From IMG/VR virus record IMGVR_UViG_3300034283_001919, positions 1-64,000 of that record: a stretch of DNA of 64,000 nt, one strand, 5' to 3'. The notes below the pieces were generated by a model, which saw nothing but the letters and a program-made list of their open reading frames with translations, ran no database searches and was not told the DNA's origin. The stretch comes from a virus. Below, piece by piece: positions 25,711-34,343 of the stretch. The number at the start of each line of letters is the position of its first letter. The first letter of the stretch is position 1. The position numbers were made by a program, and so were the translations under genes.

Positions 25711-27333
25711 TTACCATTTAAAGCCACTGGCTTTTGCAGGTGCATTTGTTGTTTTAGATTCACCGCTAACTATTAGTTTAGCATCATTAAATTGATCTGT
25801 CGAGGCCCAGTCCCATTGCTCTATAGCAGTGACGTAGAGATCTTGAATCATTTGACGACTCTTATTCCAAAGAATATTTCTCTGCTTCGGAGCATAAGCC
25901 AGAATATCACGGGTATTGATTGGACGAAGTTCGGCAGAAGAAACGTTAAACTTAACTTCTTTAATCAAAGACTTCATCTCTGCACCAGTAAAGTATTGAG
26001 TAGCATGAGCTAGCTCTTCAAGATCAAAAACGTGATCTGTTTTAATTCCTTGAAGATAAATATCAAGGATGGACATACGCTCATTAAAAGAAGGAAGACC
26101 AACAAACATGATCTTGTCAAAACGATCAGCTCGTAGCATTTCTGGTTTAAGATGATCAAGCTGATTGGCAGCACACATCAAGAAGACGTTATCAGGAAGC
26201 TCTTGTAAACCAGTAAGGAACTCACCATGAACACGGTCAGTAGTACCGCCGTCGACTTGTCCAGAGCTTTGACCACCAGACATGTCTCGACCAAACTCAT
26301 CAATCCAAACGCACAACGGAGCCATAACACTAATCTGTTTAAAGACAGTACGCATGTTTTGCTCTGATTGACCAATGTAAGAATTCATAACTTGGCTAAC
26401 ACCAGTACGAGCAAGATCAAGCCCTAGTGCATTAGCAGTTGCTTCACAAATAGCTGATTTACCAGTACCGGGAACGCCAACCATAAGAATACGACGGATA
26501 GGACTAATCCCAAACTCAGCAGCTTTTTCTGGATTATGCCAAAGAACAGCGTTGCGAGTAATAAGTTCTTTAATGTTATCAAGACCACCAATATTATCAA
26601 AGGTAGTCTTAGGACGAATGATTTCAAGAATGCCATTCTTTTTAATGTCGGCCATCTTAAAATTATAAATATAATCTGGATCAATCTTTCCATTTTCAAG
26701 AACAGAATTAAGACAAACATTAATGAAATCAGATTCTGTCAAACCAATTGCGGCTTTAGCAATTGCAGGAAGAGATCCCTGATCAACAAGAGTGTTACCA
26801 GAAGAATCATCTATGTGATTAATAATAGTTGCGAGTTCTTCAAGGTTTGGTTCTTCAAAATCAGAAAGATAAAACATGTTTTTAAAATCTTCTGGACAAT
26901 CAAACCAAGACATAAACACCAACTGAAGAGGCATTTGTTCAAGATCATCAGACCAAAAAGCAGAACGATATTGAGTGTTGTTCATGGAGATCAATCCAGA
27001 AAACATTTCCATCATTGCTTCTGGTTTAGTGTAAACAGAATATAAAAATGTAGCAGATTCTTTGTTAGTGTTTAACTGGTCAAGAAGATGAGTGTAAGCT
27101 ACAGTAAAATCAAAAGTTGTAGTCTCACGAAGTTCCTCTGGGTTTTGAGGATCAGGCATTTGGACTAGTATGCTCTTCCATTCATTGTCTATGAACTTAG
27201 CATAACCTTTAAGGGGATCTATAGTGTAGAAAGAGCGTTGATTAAACTTGATAAGAGACTCTGTGGTTCTAGCATAATCAGTAGTCTTAAGCCAAATAGA
27301 AGGAACTCCAAGTTTAATTTGGGAGAATAGCAT
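25711..27333 (-). CDS. AAA+ ATPase (Cdc48/proteasomal-ATPase-like unfoldase)
   Basis: 540 aa. The N-terminal 240 residues are unique. The AAA module begins TFDNIGGLDNIKELI (244-258), Walker A GVPGTGKS (286-293), pore-loop-like region MNSYIGQSE (316-324), Walker B CVWIDEFGRD (341-350), sensor-1 FLMCAANQ and the Arg-finger/SRH LRADRFD. Only one AAA ring, as in FtsH and Mpa/ARC, without the FtsH protease. Adjacent to Ubl, E1 and JAB genes, so I infer unfolding of Ubl-tagged proteins, perhaps for the phage Ntn-peptidase (11559-12176). A C-terminal HbYX-type tail is not evident (it ends ASGFKW). Confidence 0.75.
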   Translation of the reverse strand: MLFSQIKLGVPSIWLKTTDYARTTESLIKFNQRSFYTIDPLKGYAKFIDNEWKSILVQMPDPQNPEELRETTTFDFTVAYTHLLDQLNTNKESATFLYSVYTKPEAMMEMFSGLISMNNTQYRSAFWSDDLEQMPLQLVFMSWFDCPEDFKNMFYLSDFEEPNLEELATIINHIDDSSGNTLVDQGSLPAIAKAAIGLTESDFINVCLNSVLENGKIDPDYIYNFKMADIKKNGILEIIRPKTTFDNIGGLDNIKELITRNAVLWHNPEKAAEFGISPIRRILMVGVPGTGKSAICEATANALGLDLARTGVSQVMNSYIGQSEQNMRTVFKQISVMAPLCVWIDEFGRDMSGGQSSGQVDGGTTDRVHGEFLTGLQELPDNVFLMCAANQLDHLKPEMLRADRFDKIMFVGLPSFNERMSILDIYLQGIKTDHVFDLEELAHATQYFTGAEMKSLIKEVKFNVSSAELRPINTRDILAYAPKQRNILWNKSRQMIQDLYVTAIEQWDWASTDQFNDAKLIVSGESKTTNAPAKASGFKW

Positions 27334-27379
27334 TAGGATACCTTTAAAATAAGTGGGGGCCTTTGTAAAAAATGTAAGA

Positions 27380-27431
27380 GTGGGGGAAGCTGTACTACAT
27401 CAAGTAAGAAGTTTAGTACATCCTCCCCCAC
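27380..27431 (-). terminator. Long hairpin terminator/attenuator between Ubl and AAA+ genes
   Basis: Near-perfect arms gtgggggaagctgtacta and tagtacatcctcccccac enclose a 15-nt loop. On the minus strand it is followed by TCTTACATTTTTT. It lies after the Ubl stop and before the AAA+ start, so it probably raises Ubl transcript over ATPase transcript. Confidence 0.75.
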
Positions 27432-27449
27432 GATCTTTGCAAGGGTTAG

Positions 27450-27701
27450 TTAGCCCTTTTCGCCGGCACGGCGATGGAACTCAAGGTTGTCACTTGGCTG
27501 AACGACATAGTCTTCGTCAAGCTTATCCTTGCCCTTGTAAGCAATTGCGTCGTTGGGGATTCCCCACAACTTGCTGAATTGCTCGCGAACTTCTTTAACG
27601 CTTTTGCCAGCAACTGGTGTTGGCTGACTGTAAACGCCAAATCTGACGTTAGCTACGCCAGAAGAAGACGCAGCCGAAGCTGATGATGATTGATTATTCA
27701 T
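27450..27701 (-). CDS. Ubiquitin-like beta-grasp modifier (PRTRC-C-like Ubl)
   Basis: 83 aa. A Ser/Ala-rich disordered N terminus (1-17) is followed by a compact beta-grasp: VRFGVYSQ, VKEVREQFSKLWG helix, AIAYKGKDKLDEDYVV and a last strand LEFHRRAGEKG. It ends exactly at Gly83 with a basic RR-x-GEKG tail; PRTRC protein C Ubls end in similar R...GTKG tails, and E1-activated modifiers need a C-terminal Gly. No extra residues follow, so no processing is required. The E1-like gene is 17 bp upstream. Strongly suggests a conjugated modifier. Confidence 0.75.
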   Translation of the reverse strand: MNNQSSSASAASSSGVANVRFGVYSQPTPVAGKSVKEVREQFSKLWGIPNDAIAYKGKDKLDEDYVVQPSDNLEFHRRAGEKG

Positions 27702-27718
27702 AGTAATAGATTCTCCTA

Positions 27719-28483
27719 TTATACTGGTAGTGGTACTAATTGAACCATACGGTTATATGGTTCTGATTTACCGACGCCGAGATCAAAGTAAATCTCAGAC
27801 TCTTCGGGGTTTTGGTTGTTCACAATTGTTTTGTGAATACGACCAAGAATAAAAGCTGCAACTGCCATGTTAGTTGCAAGTAACTGGGTTCCACCATTTA
27901 CTTCTGCTCGTTCTTGACAAGACATCTCACCGGGGTTTTTATCTGGTGGACTCTCATACTCTGGATGAAAGGTTACTGGATGCTCAGTAACATCTTTAGC
28001 ATCTCTGCGTTGATAATGATAGATAGAACCAAAAAGGTCATCATCATTGCCACCAGTAAAGACGTCAACATTATCAAGTTTAGATGCCGCATCGAACAAG
28101 ATTTTGCGTGCAGCAAAGTTATCTACTACTGCAAGAACAATATCTCCTTCAGTGATTAGCTCAGAAGCTTTAATCTTTGGAGATTCTTCATCTGTTACTC
28201 CAGCAAAGTTATCATCAACAACCCATTTAGGGACTGGAATAAACATTGTGTTTGGAAATGAAGGAGTAAGTTCCAAAGCTTTAACTGAAGCCTTGTTGCC
28301 CATCTGTTTAAAGTTCTGACGTTCTAAATTCTTTTGTTCATAGTTATCACCGTCAACAAGAATCAATGCAGAGCCAGGAAATTTCCACTCTAGCATTCGA
28401 GCTACGCCTTCAGCAAGCCAAGTGCCAATGCCACCGGCACCAACAAGAACTACTCTTCTAGGAGAATTATCTGTATGTGTCAT
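27719..28483 (-). CDS. E1-like ThiF/MoeB-family adenylyltransferase (PRTRC ThiF-like)
   Basis: 254 aa. Rossmann ATP-binding GAGGIG (15-20), the Asp-x-Asp and N-L-x-R-Q motif in LVDGDNYEQKNLERQ (42-56), VVDN (119-122) and a conserved Cys189 in EMSCQER followed by a helix GGTQLLATNMAVAAF. These are the hallmark residues of E1/ThiF adenylation domains. The protein is short and has no UFD domain, as in PRTRC ThiF. Predicted to adenylate the C-terminal Gly of the adjacent Ubl. Overlaps the JAB gene by 17 bp. Confidence 0.85.
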   Translation of the reverse strand: MTHTDNSPRRVVLVGAGGIGTWLAEGVARMLEWKFPGSALILVDGDNYEQKNLERQNFKQMGNKASVKALELTPSFPNTMFIPVPKWVVDDNFAGVTDEESPKIKASELITEGDIVLAVVDNFAARKILFDAASKLDNVDVFTGGNDDDLFGSIYHYQRRDAKDVTEHPVTFHPEYESPPDKNPGEMSCQERAEVNGGTQLLATNMAVAAFILGRIHKTIVNNQNPEESEIYFDLGVGKSEPYNRMVQLVPLPV

Positions 28484-30167
28484 AAATACCGCTATCTATA
28501 TCGTTAGCAACCTTGGAAAAATCAACCCAAGAATCACAGCCATCTATTGCTTTGGATGGCAACTGTTGTGTAGAAATAAATTCAATAATGTTGTTTCTAT
28601 AAGAATCACATTCAGGAAGACAATAGAAAGCACATGTTTGACAAATTGAATCAGCAACATATTTTTCTGTATTGTTTGCTGCTATTTCAAATCTTTCAAT
28701 GTCTTCCCAGTAAACCGTAGGTGCACACTTGCATTCAGTCCATGCTCTGTCAGCAGGACACGCACAACATAATGTTACGTCTTCTGCATAAAAGAACAAG
28801 CCATCTGATTCTTTAAGAAGAGATAAGCCAGCTTGATCAGCATCACCATACTCTTCGAATTCATCTATTCTAGAACCGATTGAAATGTCACGACTATCTA
28901 ATTCATCTGGTTTAATTTGAATAAGAAAGTTTTCATTCTTATCGTCTTTACACCAAAGGTAATAGGCACATCCTGTTTCTTTAGAACGATTGACAAGATG
29001 ATAATTAACTGCAAATTCAATAGATTTAAGAGAAGCATTTTTAGGAGCTAATGGGATGTCACAAGCTGGACAAAAGCCATGTCCTTCAACGTCTGCTTTA
29101 AATAGATATAGTTCACAAGAAGGACAGGTCATTGAAACATTTGAAGAAGTGTCAATCTCGGCAACGAGTTGACCATCGTATTCATCCATTTGAAAAGGGA
29201 TTGTTTGCTTACGAGATGGAACAGAACGTCCACCGTAATAGTTAATCCCAGTAGTGCCCGTATGTCCCGACACTAGACCCTGAGCCTGACCAGTTGGCAG
29301 GGCTTGGGTAGCCTGTGGTGTAACCCCCGCTTTGTACGGCGGGGGGGATACTTTTTTTACTTTGCCGGACCATTCAACAACTTGAGGATCTGGATCTTTA
29401 ATTTCAGTAGTGTCTTCAAAGACATCTTCAATATTCAAAAGATAAGCAGTACCGTTCATTTGCATCTCTGCATGATACTCAGTAGCTCCACCGTTCTTGG
29501 TCTTCATCCAGCCGTAGGTGATGTGGACCCCATCGAAGTCTGCTTGGTCCTCATGATCGGTCCCAGAGGCGTATGCTGCCATCTCAGGATGACTGTGGAC
29601 TGAGCCAACAATGATTACATGGTCAGGTTTAAGATCAACAATGGACTCAGCGTCATACTTGCAGTGTGCTGGAGTATTAGTCTGTTCAGGAACCAAGACA
29701 CCCCAACCATCAGATGTGTTTACATTAGGATCAAAAGTTAAGATGACTATAGACTCGGTGCCGTGCTGAGCGTGCACTAATCTAAAGAACTCGTCTAACT
29801 TTTTAACAATAACTTTAGGAATCTTTGGCATGTTGTATGTTGCAGATTCTTCTACTGAAGAAAGAATGTCTTGTCCAAATTCATCATCTGTTTCTGAAAC
29901 AGAACGACCAATAATGTTATTAACAACTTTAAGAACTCGGGCTTTATGAGTAGTCTCAATCCACGTAATTTCTTTAAATTGTTTATCTTTGCCTTTAACT
30001 TCTTTATTAATTGCAAGATCAGCGATTAAGTAATAGATCTGAAAACCTAGAGACTCAACTACTTCACAGATGTCTTCACGGTCAGCCATAAAACATGGTG
30101 CTCCGTTAGTCATCCAGAAGTAGTCTAGATCATCTAGAGTAACTGGTTCTTTAATTTTATTAGACAT
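28467..30167 (-). CDS. JAB/JAMM (MPN+) metallopeptidase with zinc ribbon, deubiquitinase-like
   Basis: 566 aa. JAMM motif complete: Glu138 in GTESIVIL, H191-S-H193-P, then S201 and D204 in AYASGTDHED. N-terminal region about 110 residues of unknown fold. The C-terminal half has a zinc ribbon CPSC...CPAC (about 355-380) and a Cys-rich region (CCACPADRAWTECKC, CQTCAFYCLPEC) probably binding further zinc. Predicted to release or process the Ubl, as PRTRC protein A is thought to do. Longer than typical prokaryotic JAB proteins because of the fused zinc modules. Confidence 0.8.
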   Translation of the reverse strand: MSNKIKEPVTLDDLDYFWMTNGAPCFMADREDICEVVESLGFQIYYLIADLAINKEVKGKDKQFKEITWIETTHKARVLKVVNNIIGRSVSETDDEFGQDILSSVEESATYNMPKIPKVIVKKLDEFFRLVHAQHGTESIVILTFDPNVNTSDGWGVLVPEQTNTPAHCKYDAESIVDLKPDHVIIVGSVHSHPEMAAYASGTDHEDQADFDGVHITYGWMKTKNGGATEYHAEMQMNGTAYLLNIEDVFEDTTEIKDPDPQVVEWSGKVKKVSPPPYKAGVTPQATQALPTGQAQGLVSGHTGTTGINYYGGRSVPSRKQTIPFQMDEYDGQLVAEIDTSSNVSMTCPSCELYLFKADVEGHGFCPACDIPLAPKNASLKSIEFAVNYHLVNRSKETGCAYYLWCKDDKNENFLIQIKPDELDSRDISIGSRIDEFEEYGDADQAGLSLLKESDGLFFYAEDVTLCCACPADRAWTECKCAPTVYWEDIERFEIAANNTEKYVADSICQTCAFYCLPECDSYRNNIIEFISTQQLPSKAIDGCDSWVDFSKVANDIDSGIYDTYR

Positions 30168-30207
30168 AATTTCTCCAATAGTATATTTGTAGTTGTAGTT
30201 TTAAATT

Positions 30208-32130
30208 TTAAAAAGGTTCTGGACTGTAATCTGAACCGTCAGTATTGAACAATTCAAATGTAGTAGAATATTGTGGATGAAGGTCGTAGTAAACTGAACT
30301 CAAAGCTCTGTAATAATAATGAGTATGAGTAAACAAAGATTTAACAGGATCATCTAAATCATATTTAGAGTTTAAACATCCTTGACAAACTTCTTTTATT
30401 TTAAGAATTATTTCATCGCCTTTAGAATTAACAAAAGGAGTAGAGACAAAAGGCATTATCGAAATATTACTCTTGTCAGTCCAATGTCCAGAAGGACAAT
30501 AGTGTTGTTTCTTTGCACATTGTAAACAAAACTTTTGACTGGCTAAAGTAAACGTAGAAATATCAATTTCAATGTCTTCCCAAAAGTTAGCGTTATGATG
30601 AAACAAAGAAGGAACGCTTACATAAGTGTGAGCAAGCTCAGGAACATCCACAAATATACCAACATTACAACCAGAACATACAGCATGGTTCTTAGTGTAA
30701 ACAGGCTTTTTACTGTAAGGGTTTAATCCAGAAGGAAGAAGATCAGGAAGATGTTCAGCTGCTTGTTCGTTAAAACATGATGGACAACAATCAACTAAAT
30801 CAACGTCTTCTTTTTGCGATTGAAACTGATAGAACGGAAATGATTCAGTAGAATCTTTAGTGATCCAATAAGACATGTCGCAATGGTTACATTCTTTTAT
30901 AGTTGCTTTCTTGGCATCTACATAATAAGAATAAGCTTCCATGTAAACAGCATCATCATCTTCTGCATGAAGATAAGTATCTACGTTTTCACAATAAACC
31001 CAATTTTCTTGGAAGCAACTTTGACACCAGTTAGATCCTTTAGGATCAGCAAAGAACTCTTCATTATCTTCAGAATAAGATTCTTCACATCCTGGGCAAG
31101 TAAACGTGTTATCATTATCATCGTCTGGTGAATTGAATAGCGAAGGTTGTACAAAAGTTTCTGCAATCTTTACCTTGCTTAAAGCAGCAGCATTAAACTG
31201 ATCTAGCTTTTGAGGTTCAGTTTTAGCAGAGTTGTGAGCTTGTACAAAGACATTAAATACTTGGTCTGTAGGAATATCAATATCAGTACGAGCAAAAGCG
31301 TTGATAAGCTTAGGGTGATAGTTATCATTGTAGTAAGAATTATAGTTACCTAACAAAGCCATTGCAAATGTTAATGGTTGACCATCATCGTAGTGCTTGT
31401 CTTGGTTATCCATATCTTTAACAAGAATAGGAATCCACATATCTTCATCAAGAGTCCAGTCTAATCCTTCTTCTTGAGATTTTTCTTGCCAAGCAGATGG
31501 GTTCCAAAGGTATTCTGGTTTATTGTTTTCACGATAAAACCTAGGACCATCAGTCTCTGACATGTTAGCATCGTTGTATGCTTCAATGCCTGAACAACGT
31601 TGAATCAACTTATTAACTTTATCGTTAAAAGAAATGTTAGTCCAGTCTTCATTGTGATACAAGCATTGCCAACCTACACCATTACCACGATAACCCTTGC
31701 AGTTAGTGTTAGGAAGGTTGATATGATAAAGAGGCTGATCAGGATGGCTGATTGGATAAGGGCTATAGAACATTCTAGCACCGTATAGATTGCCGTCTAA
31801 AAGATCTGCTACCCAAATACGATAAGGCTGAGCAAGCAAATAGGCTTTAGCGTTTCGGTCTCCTTCGTTAGCACCCCAGTTAATGTAAGCCAATGCTGGA
31901 GCATGCTGGAAAGCTATCTGAGTATGCCGTCCTGCAGAACGGATAGAAAGAATTCCAGTTCCATTAAGGGGCAAAAGACCGGTGTCAAATAAAGCCTGGT
32001 TAGAAATCTGACGATAATAAGAAGTAATATCTTTATCTGTCACATGATCTAAGTTAAAAGATTTTACAGTAGAGCGAGCTACAATAGTTGACTCTGTTTG
32101 CTCAATAGAATAGGTTATATTTTTAGACAT
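30208..32130 (-). CDS. E2-like domain fused to multiple zinc ribbons
   Basis: 640 aa. Residues about 60-165 have the prokaryotic E2 layout: LSIRSAGR, QIAFQHAPAL, PYRIWVADL, YGARMFYSPYP, LYHINLPN, then GVGWQCLYHNEDW with Cys156 at the catalytic position and a following Trp as in E2 enzymes. Residues 346-560 hold at least five CxxC pairs (CPGC, CQSC, CNHC, CPSC, CSGC, CLQC, CQGC), a RING-like or treble-clef array that might recruit substrate. First gene of the cassette, 40 bp before JAB. Candidate combined E2/E3-like ligase. Confidence 0.6.
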   Translation of the reverse strand: MSKNITYSIEQTESTIVARSTVKSFNLDHVTDKDITSYYRQISNQALFDTGLLPLNGTGILSIRSAGRHTQIAFQHAPALAYINWGANEGDRNAKAYLLAQPYRIWVADLLDGNLYGARMFYSPYPISHPDQPLYHINLPNTNCKGYRGNGVGWQCLYHNEDWTNISFNDKVNKLIQRCSGIEAYNDANMSETDGPRFYRENNKPEYLWNPSAWQEKSQEEGLDWTLDEDMWIPILVKDMDNQDKHYDDGQPLTFAMALLGNYNSYYNDNYHPKLINAFARTDIDIPTDQVFNVFVQAHNSAKTEPQKLDQFNAAALSKVKIAETFVQPSLFNSPDDDNDNTFTCPGCEESYSEDNEEFFADPKGSNWCQSCFQENWVYCENVDTYLHAEDDDAVYMEAYSYYVDAKKATIKECNHCDMSYWITKDSTESFPFYQFQSQKEDVDLVDCCPSCFNEQAAEHLPDLLPSGLNPYSKKPVYTKNHAVCSGCNVGIFVDVPELAHTYVSVPSLFHHNANFWEDIEIDISTFTLASQKFCLQCAKKQHYCPSGHWTDKSNISIMPFVSTPFVNSKGDEIILKIKEVCQGCLNSKYDLDDPVKSLFTHTHYYYRALSSVYYDLHPQYSTTFELFNTDGSDYSPEPF

Positions 32131-32132
32131 AA

Positions 32133-32525
32133 TCAGCTTTCGTCTAGAATAGATTCAATGTGCTTGTCGATTTCTTCAGAGAAATCACCAAAGGTCCAAG
32201 CGAACCAATCAGGATCTTTATGTGCGGTATCAATTATATTTAACCGAGTTTTAATATGATCAGATCCTTCAATCAAATCAGCAACTCTATCTAGACCTTT
32301 AGCTAAACGCTTAAGTTCTTTTTTATCGTGGCTGGTTTGAAGAATAGCTTTTAGTATAGGCATCCCGTCAACAGTAACCTTATTAACAATAGAATTTATT
32401 CTCTCTTCTATTGTAGAAAGTTCAGACTCTAGATCTTCTTTAACTTTGTTGGAAAGATTAAGAGAAAAGGTAAACTTATCCAAAGGCTTTTGTTCCTTTG
32501 GAATTTGTTCAGGATATTCAGACAT
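32133..32525 (-). CDS. Acidic coiled-coil hypothetical protein
   Basis: 130 aa, mostly helical, acidic. Two bases upstream of the E2/zinc gene, so likely co-transcribed. It contains LNLSNKVKEDLESELSTIEERI. Possibly an adaptor. No family recognised. Confidence 0.5.
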   Translation of the reverse strand: MSEYPEQIPKEQKPLDKFTFSLNLSNKVKEDLESELSTIEERINSIVNKVTVDGMPILKAILQTSHDKKELKRLAKGLDRVADLIEGSDHIKTRLNIIDTAHKDPDWFAWTFGDFSEEIDKHIESILDES

Positions 32526-32752
32526 TAAAGCCCCTTAGATAATTGATAAGTTTTTAGCAGAGTTTTGAGTTCTAACGATGACCACCAAACAGTCACAAGA
32601 CCAACACTAATCTTAGTCATAAGACGAACAAGTTGAGTCTCATTAAAAGAAATCTTAGTAGTCATTCCTTGAACATCAAAATAAGATTCTTCAAAGAAAT
32701 TATTGATTTTGTTTTCTAACATATTAGCTTTGGCCTTGTTGCTTTGATTCAT
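32525..32752 (-). CDS. Small helical hypothetical protein
   Basis: 75 aa from ATG 32752 (AGGAAAACC before it); the longer version uses TTG. One-base overlap with the next gene (stop/ATG). Amphipathic helices, no motif. Confidence 0.5.
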   Translation of the reverse strand: MNQSNKAKANMLENKINNFFEESYFDVQGMTTKISFNETQLVRLMTKISVGLVTVWWSSLELKTLLKTYQLSKGL

Positions 32753-32791
32753 GGTTTTCCTGTTCAATGATGATTTATGTTTTGTTTTGGT

Positions 32792-33235
32792 TTAGGAAGA
32801 TAGCAAAGAAAGTTTTGATTGACGGTATTTATTACCGTCTGATCCGAAATAGTTAAAGAACAATTCCAGAAACAAAAGAACAAATAAAGAAGAAAAAGTA
32901 AACATATGATATATAAAGTTATTAAAAATAACGTTTAAAATAAACAATGCAGAAAACAGAACTCCGGCAATAGCAACGGAAGCTCTGTGCTTGGGTAAGA
33001 GATTTTTAACTCTGGTTATACCTATACCTATAAAAGGAAGAGGTATAAAGAAAGGATAAGATGCATCTGCTTTAGCTAGTTTAGCAATAAGATAATGACC
33101 TAGTTCATGAACCAGTAACATCATAGTAAAGACAAACACTAAAGGGTTATGGATCAATGTATAGTTGATTGCAGCGAGAGCACCAATAGTACAAAAGCTA
33201 ACTGTAAAAGATTTAAACTTTTTTCCTATAAACAT
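32792..33235 (-). CDS. Site-2-protease-like (M50) intramembrane metalloprotease
   Basis: 147 aa with about four hydrophobic segments. The zinc motif HELGH lies in a membrane helix (MMLLVHELGHYLIAK) and a second motif FGSDGNKY near the C terminus is in the place of the N-x-P-D-G Asp of S2P proteases. PDZ domain absent; minimal core. Membrane location predicted. May cleave a host or phage membrane regulator. Rare in phages. Confidence 0.7.
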   Translation of the reverse strand: MFIGKKFKSFTVSFCTIGALAAINYTLIHNPLVFVFTMMLLVHELGHYLIAKLAKADASYPFFIPLPFIGIGITRVKNLLPKHRASVAIAGVLFSALFILNVIFNNFIYHMFTFSSLFVLLFLELFFNYFGSDGNKYRQSKLSLLSS

Positions 33236-33237
33236 AT

Positions 33238-33546
33238 CTATATTTCTTCATTTGGATCAAATACAATCAAATGTTCATCATTTTTAATAACCCCAGATTC
33301 AGTCATCTGATATTCATAACCTTCGTCATCATCTTCAATATCTCGGTATTTTGGTTGACCAGTTTCGGAATCTAATAACACAATTTGGGATTCTACTAAA
33401 GAAATTTTATTGTTTTTTATTCTTGCTACCTGTGAAGCAACTGTCATAAGAAGTTCAGCCATGTGGTAGCAATCAGTAACTTCAAGAGTTAAAAGAACTG
33501 AAACATATTCTTTTTGTTCAACGGGTATTATTACGGCTTCTGACAT
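33238..33546 (-). CDS. Hypothetical protein
   Basis: 102 aa, beta-rich and acidic, with VSVLLTLEVTDCYHMAELLM. Two bases upstream of the S2P gene. No family recognised. Confidence 0.5.
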   Translation of the reverse strand: MSEAVIIPVEQKEYVSVLLTLEVTDCYHMAELLMTVASQVARIKNNKISLVESQIVLLDSETGQPKYRDIEDDDEGYEYQMTESGVIKNDEHLIVFDPNEEI

Positions 33547-33562
33547 ATTTTAAAACTTTCTG

Positions 33563-34327
33563 TTATATATCTAGATCTTCTAAGTTCTTAACTCTTACAA
33601 AGGTCTTTATTGATTCAGATAATACTTCTGTAAGGATAGTCTTAAGTTCTTGATTATCCATAATGGCAAGAGAGAATTGATTAGAAGAAAATGTTTCATA
33701 GTCAATTGGAGAAAGAGCTCCTCCACTAACCTCTTTCATTATTGAGTCATCAAATGGAAGATCTAAGTACTGAGCTAGAGCTTTGTAATGAGAGAAGCAT
33801 TCTAAAATAGTAAACTGGTTTATATTAAAGTAAGATGCAAAGTAAGTAGTCACAAAATTAGGATCAACTGAAGAACCAATTTTATTAACTAGTTGTTCTA
33901 TTTTTTCTGGAGAATTAACTACTTCTTGTAAGAATAAATTAACGACTCTCCGCATAGCTAAATCAGATTGAGCTGTATAGTACTTCTCATAAAAAGGAAA
34001 AGATTTTTGGTTACCTTTATTAAGAGATTCTAAATAAGAATGAAGAGCTTTCTTAAACTGATCATCATGATTAGATTGTATCCATTTAACAGAAGCTCCA
34101 TAAAAGTTAAGAGCAAGACTAGCAACAAAGCTAAAAGGTTTCTGTTCATCATCGTCTAATGACAAAGAATCGATAAGGTCTTTCAACTCTTTGTCTGAAT
34201 CAGAAACTTTATCTTTAACATCTTCTTTAAAGTTTTTTTGTTCTTTAGGTTTAGAACTAGTTAAAGTTTTTTCTTCATCAAAGATGTCATCATCGTTATC
34301 GTTAAAAGAATAGTTGTGCATACACAC
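33563..34327 (-). CDS. Helical hypothetical protein
   Basis: 254 aa. Acidic, Lys/Glu/Asp-rich N terminus (first 75 residues disordered) and an all-helical remainder. No catalytic motif. First gene after the WhiB gene in the leftward operon. Confidence 0.5.
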   Translation of the reverse strand: MCMHNYSFNDNDDDIFDEEKTLTSSKPKEQKNFKEDVKDKVSDSDKELKDLIDSLSLDDDEQKPFSFVASLALNFYGASVKWIQSNHDDQFKKALHSYLESLNKGNQKSFPFYEKYYTAQSDLAMRRVVNLFLQEVVNSPEKIEQLVNKIGSSVDPNFVTTYFASYFNINQFTILECFSHYKALAQYLDLPFDDSIMKEVSGGALSPIDYETFSSNQFSLAIMDNQELKTILTEVLSESIKTFVRVKNLEDLDI

Positions 34328-34343
34328 TCCAGAATAGTTGTAC

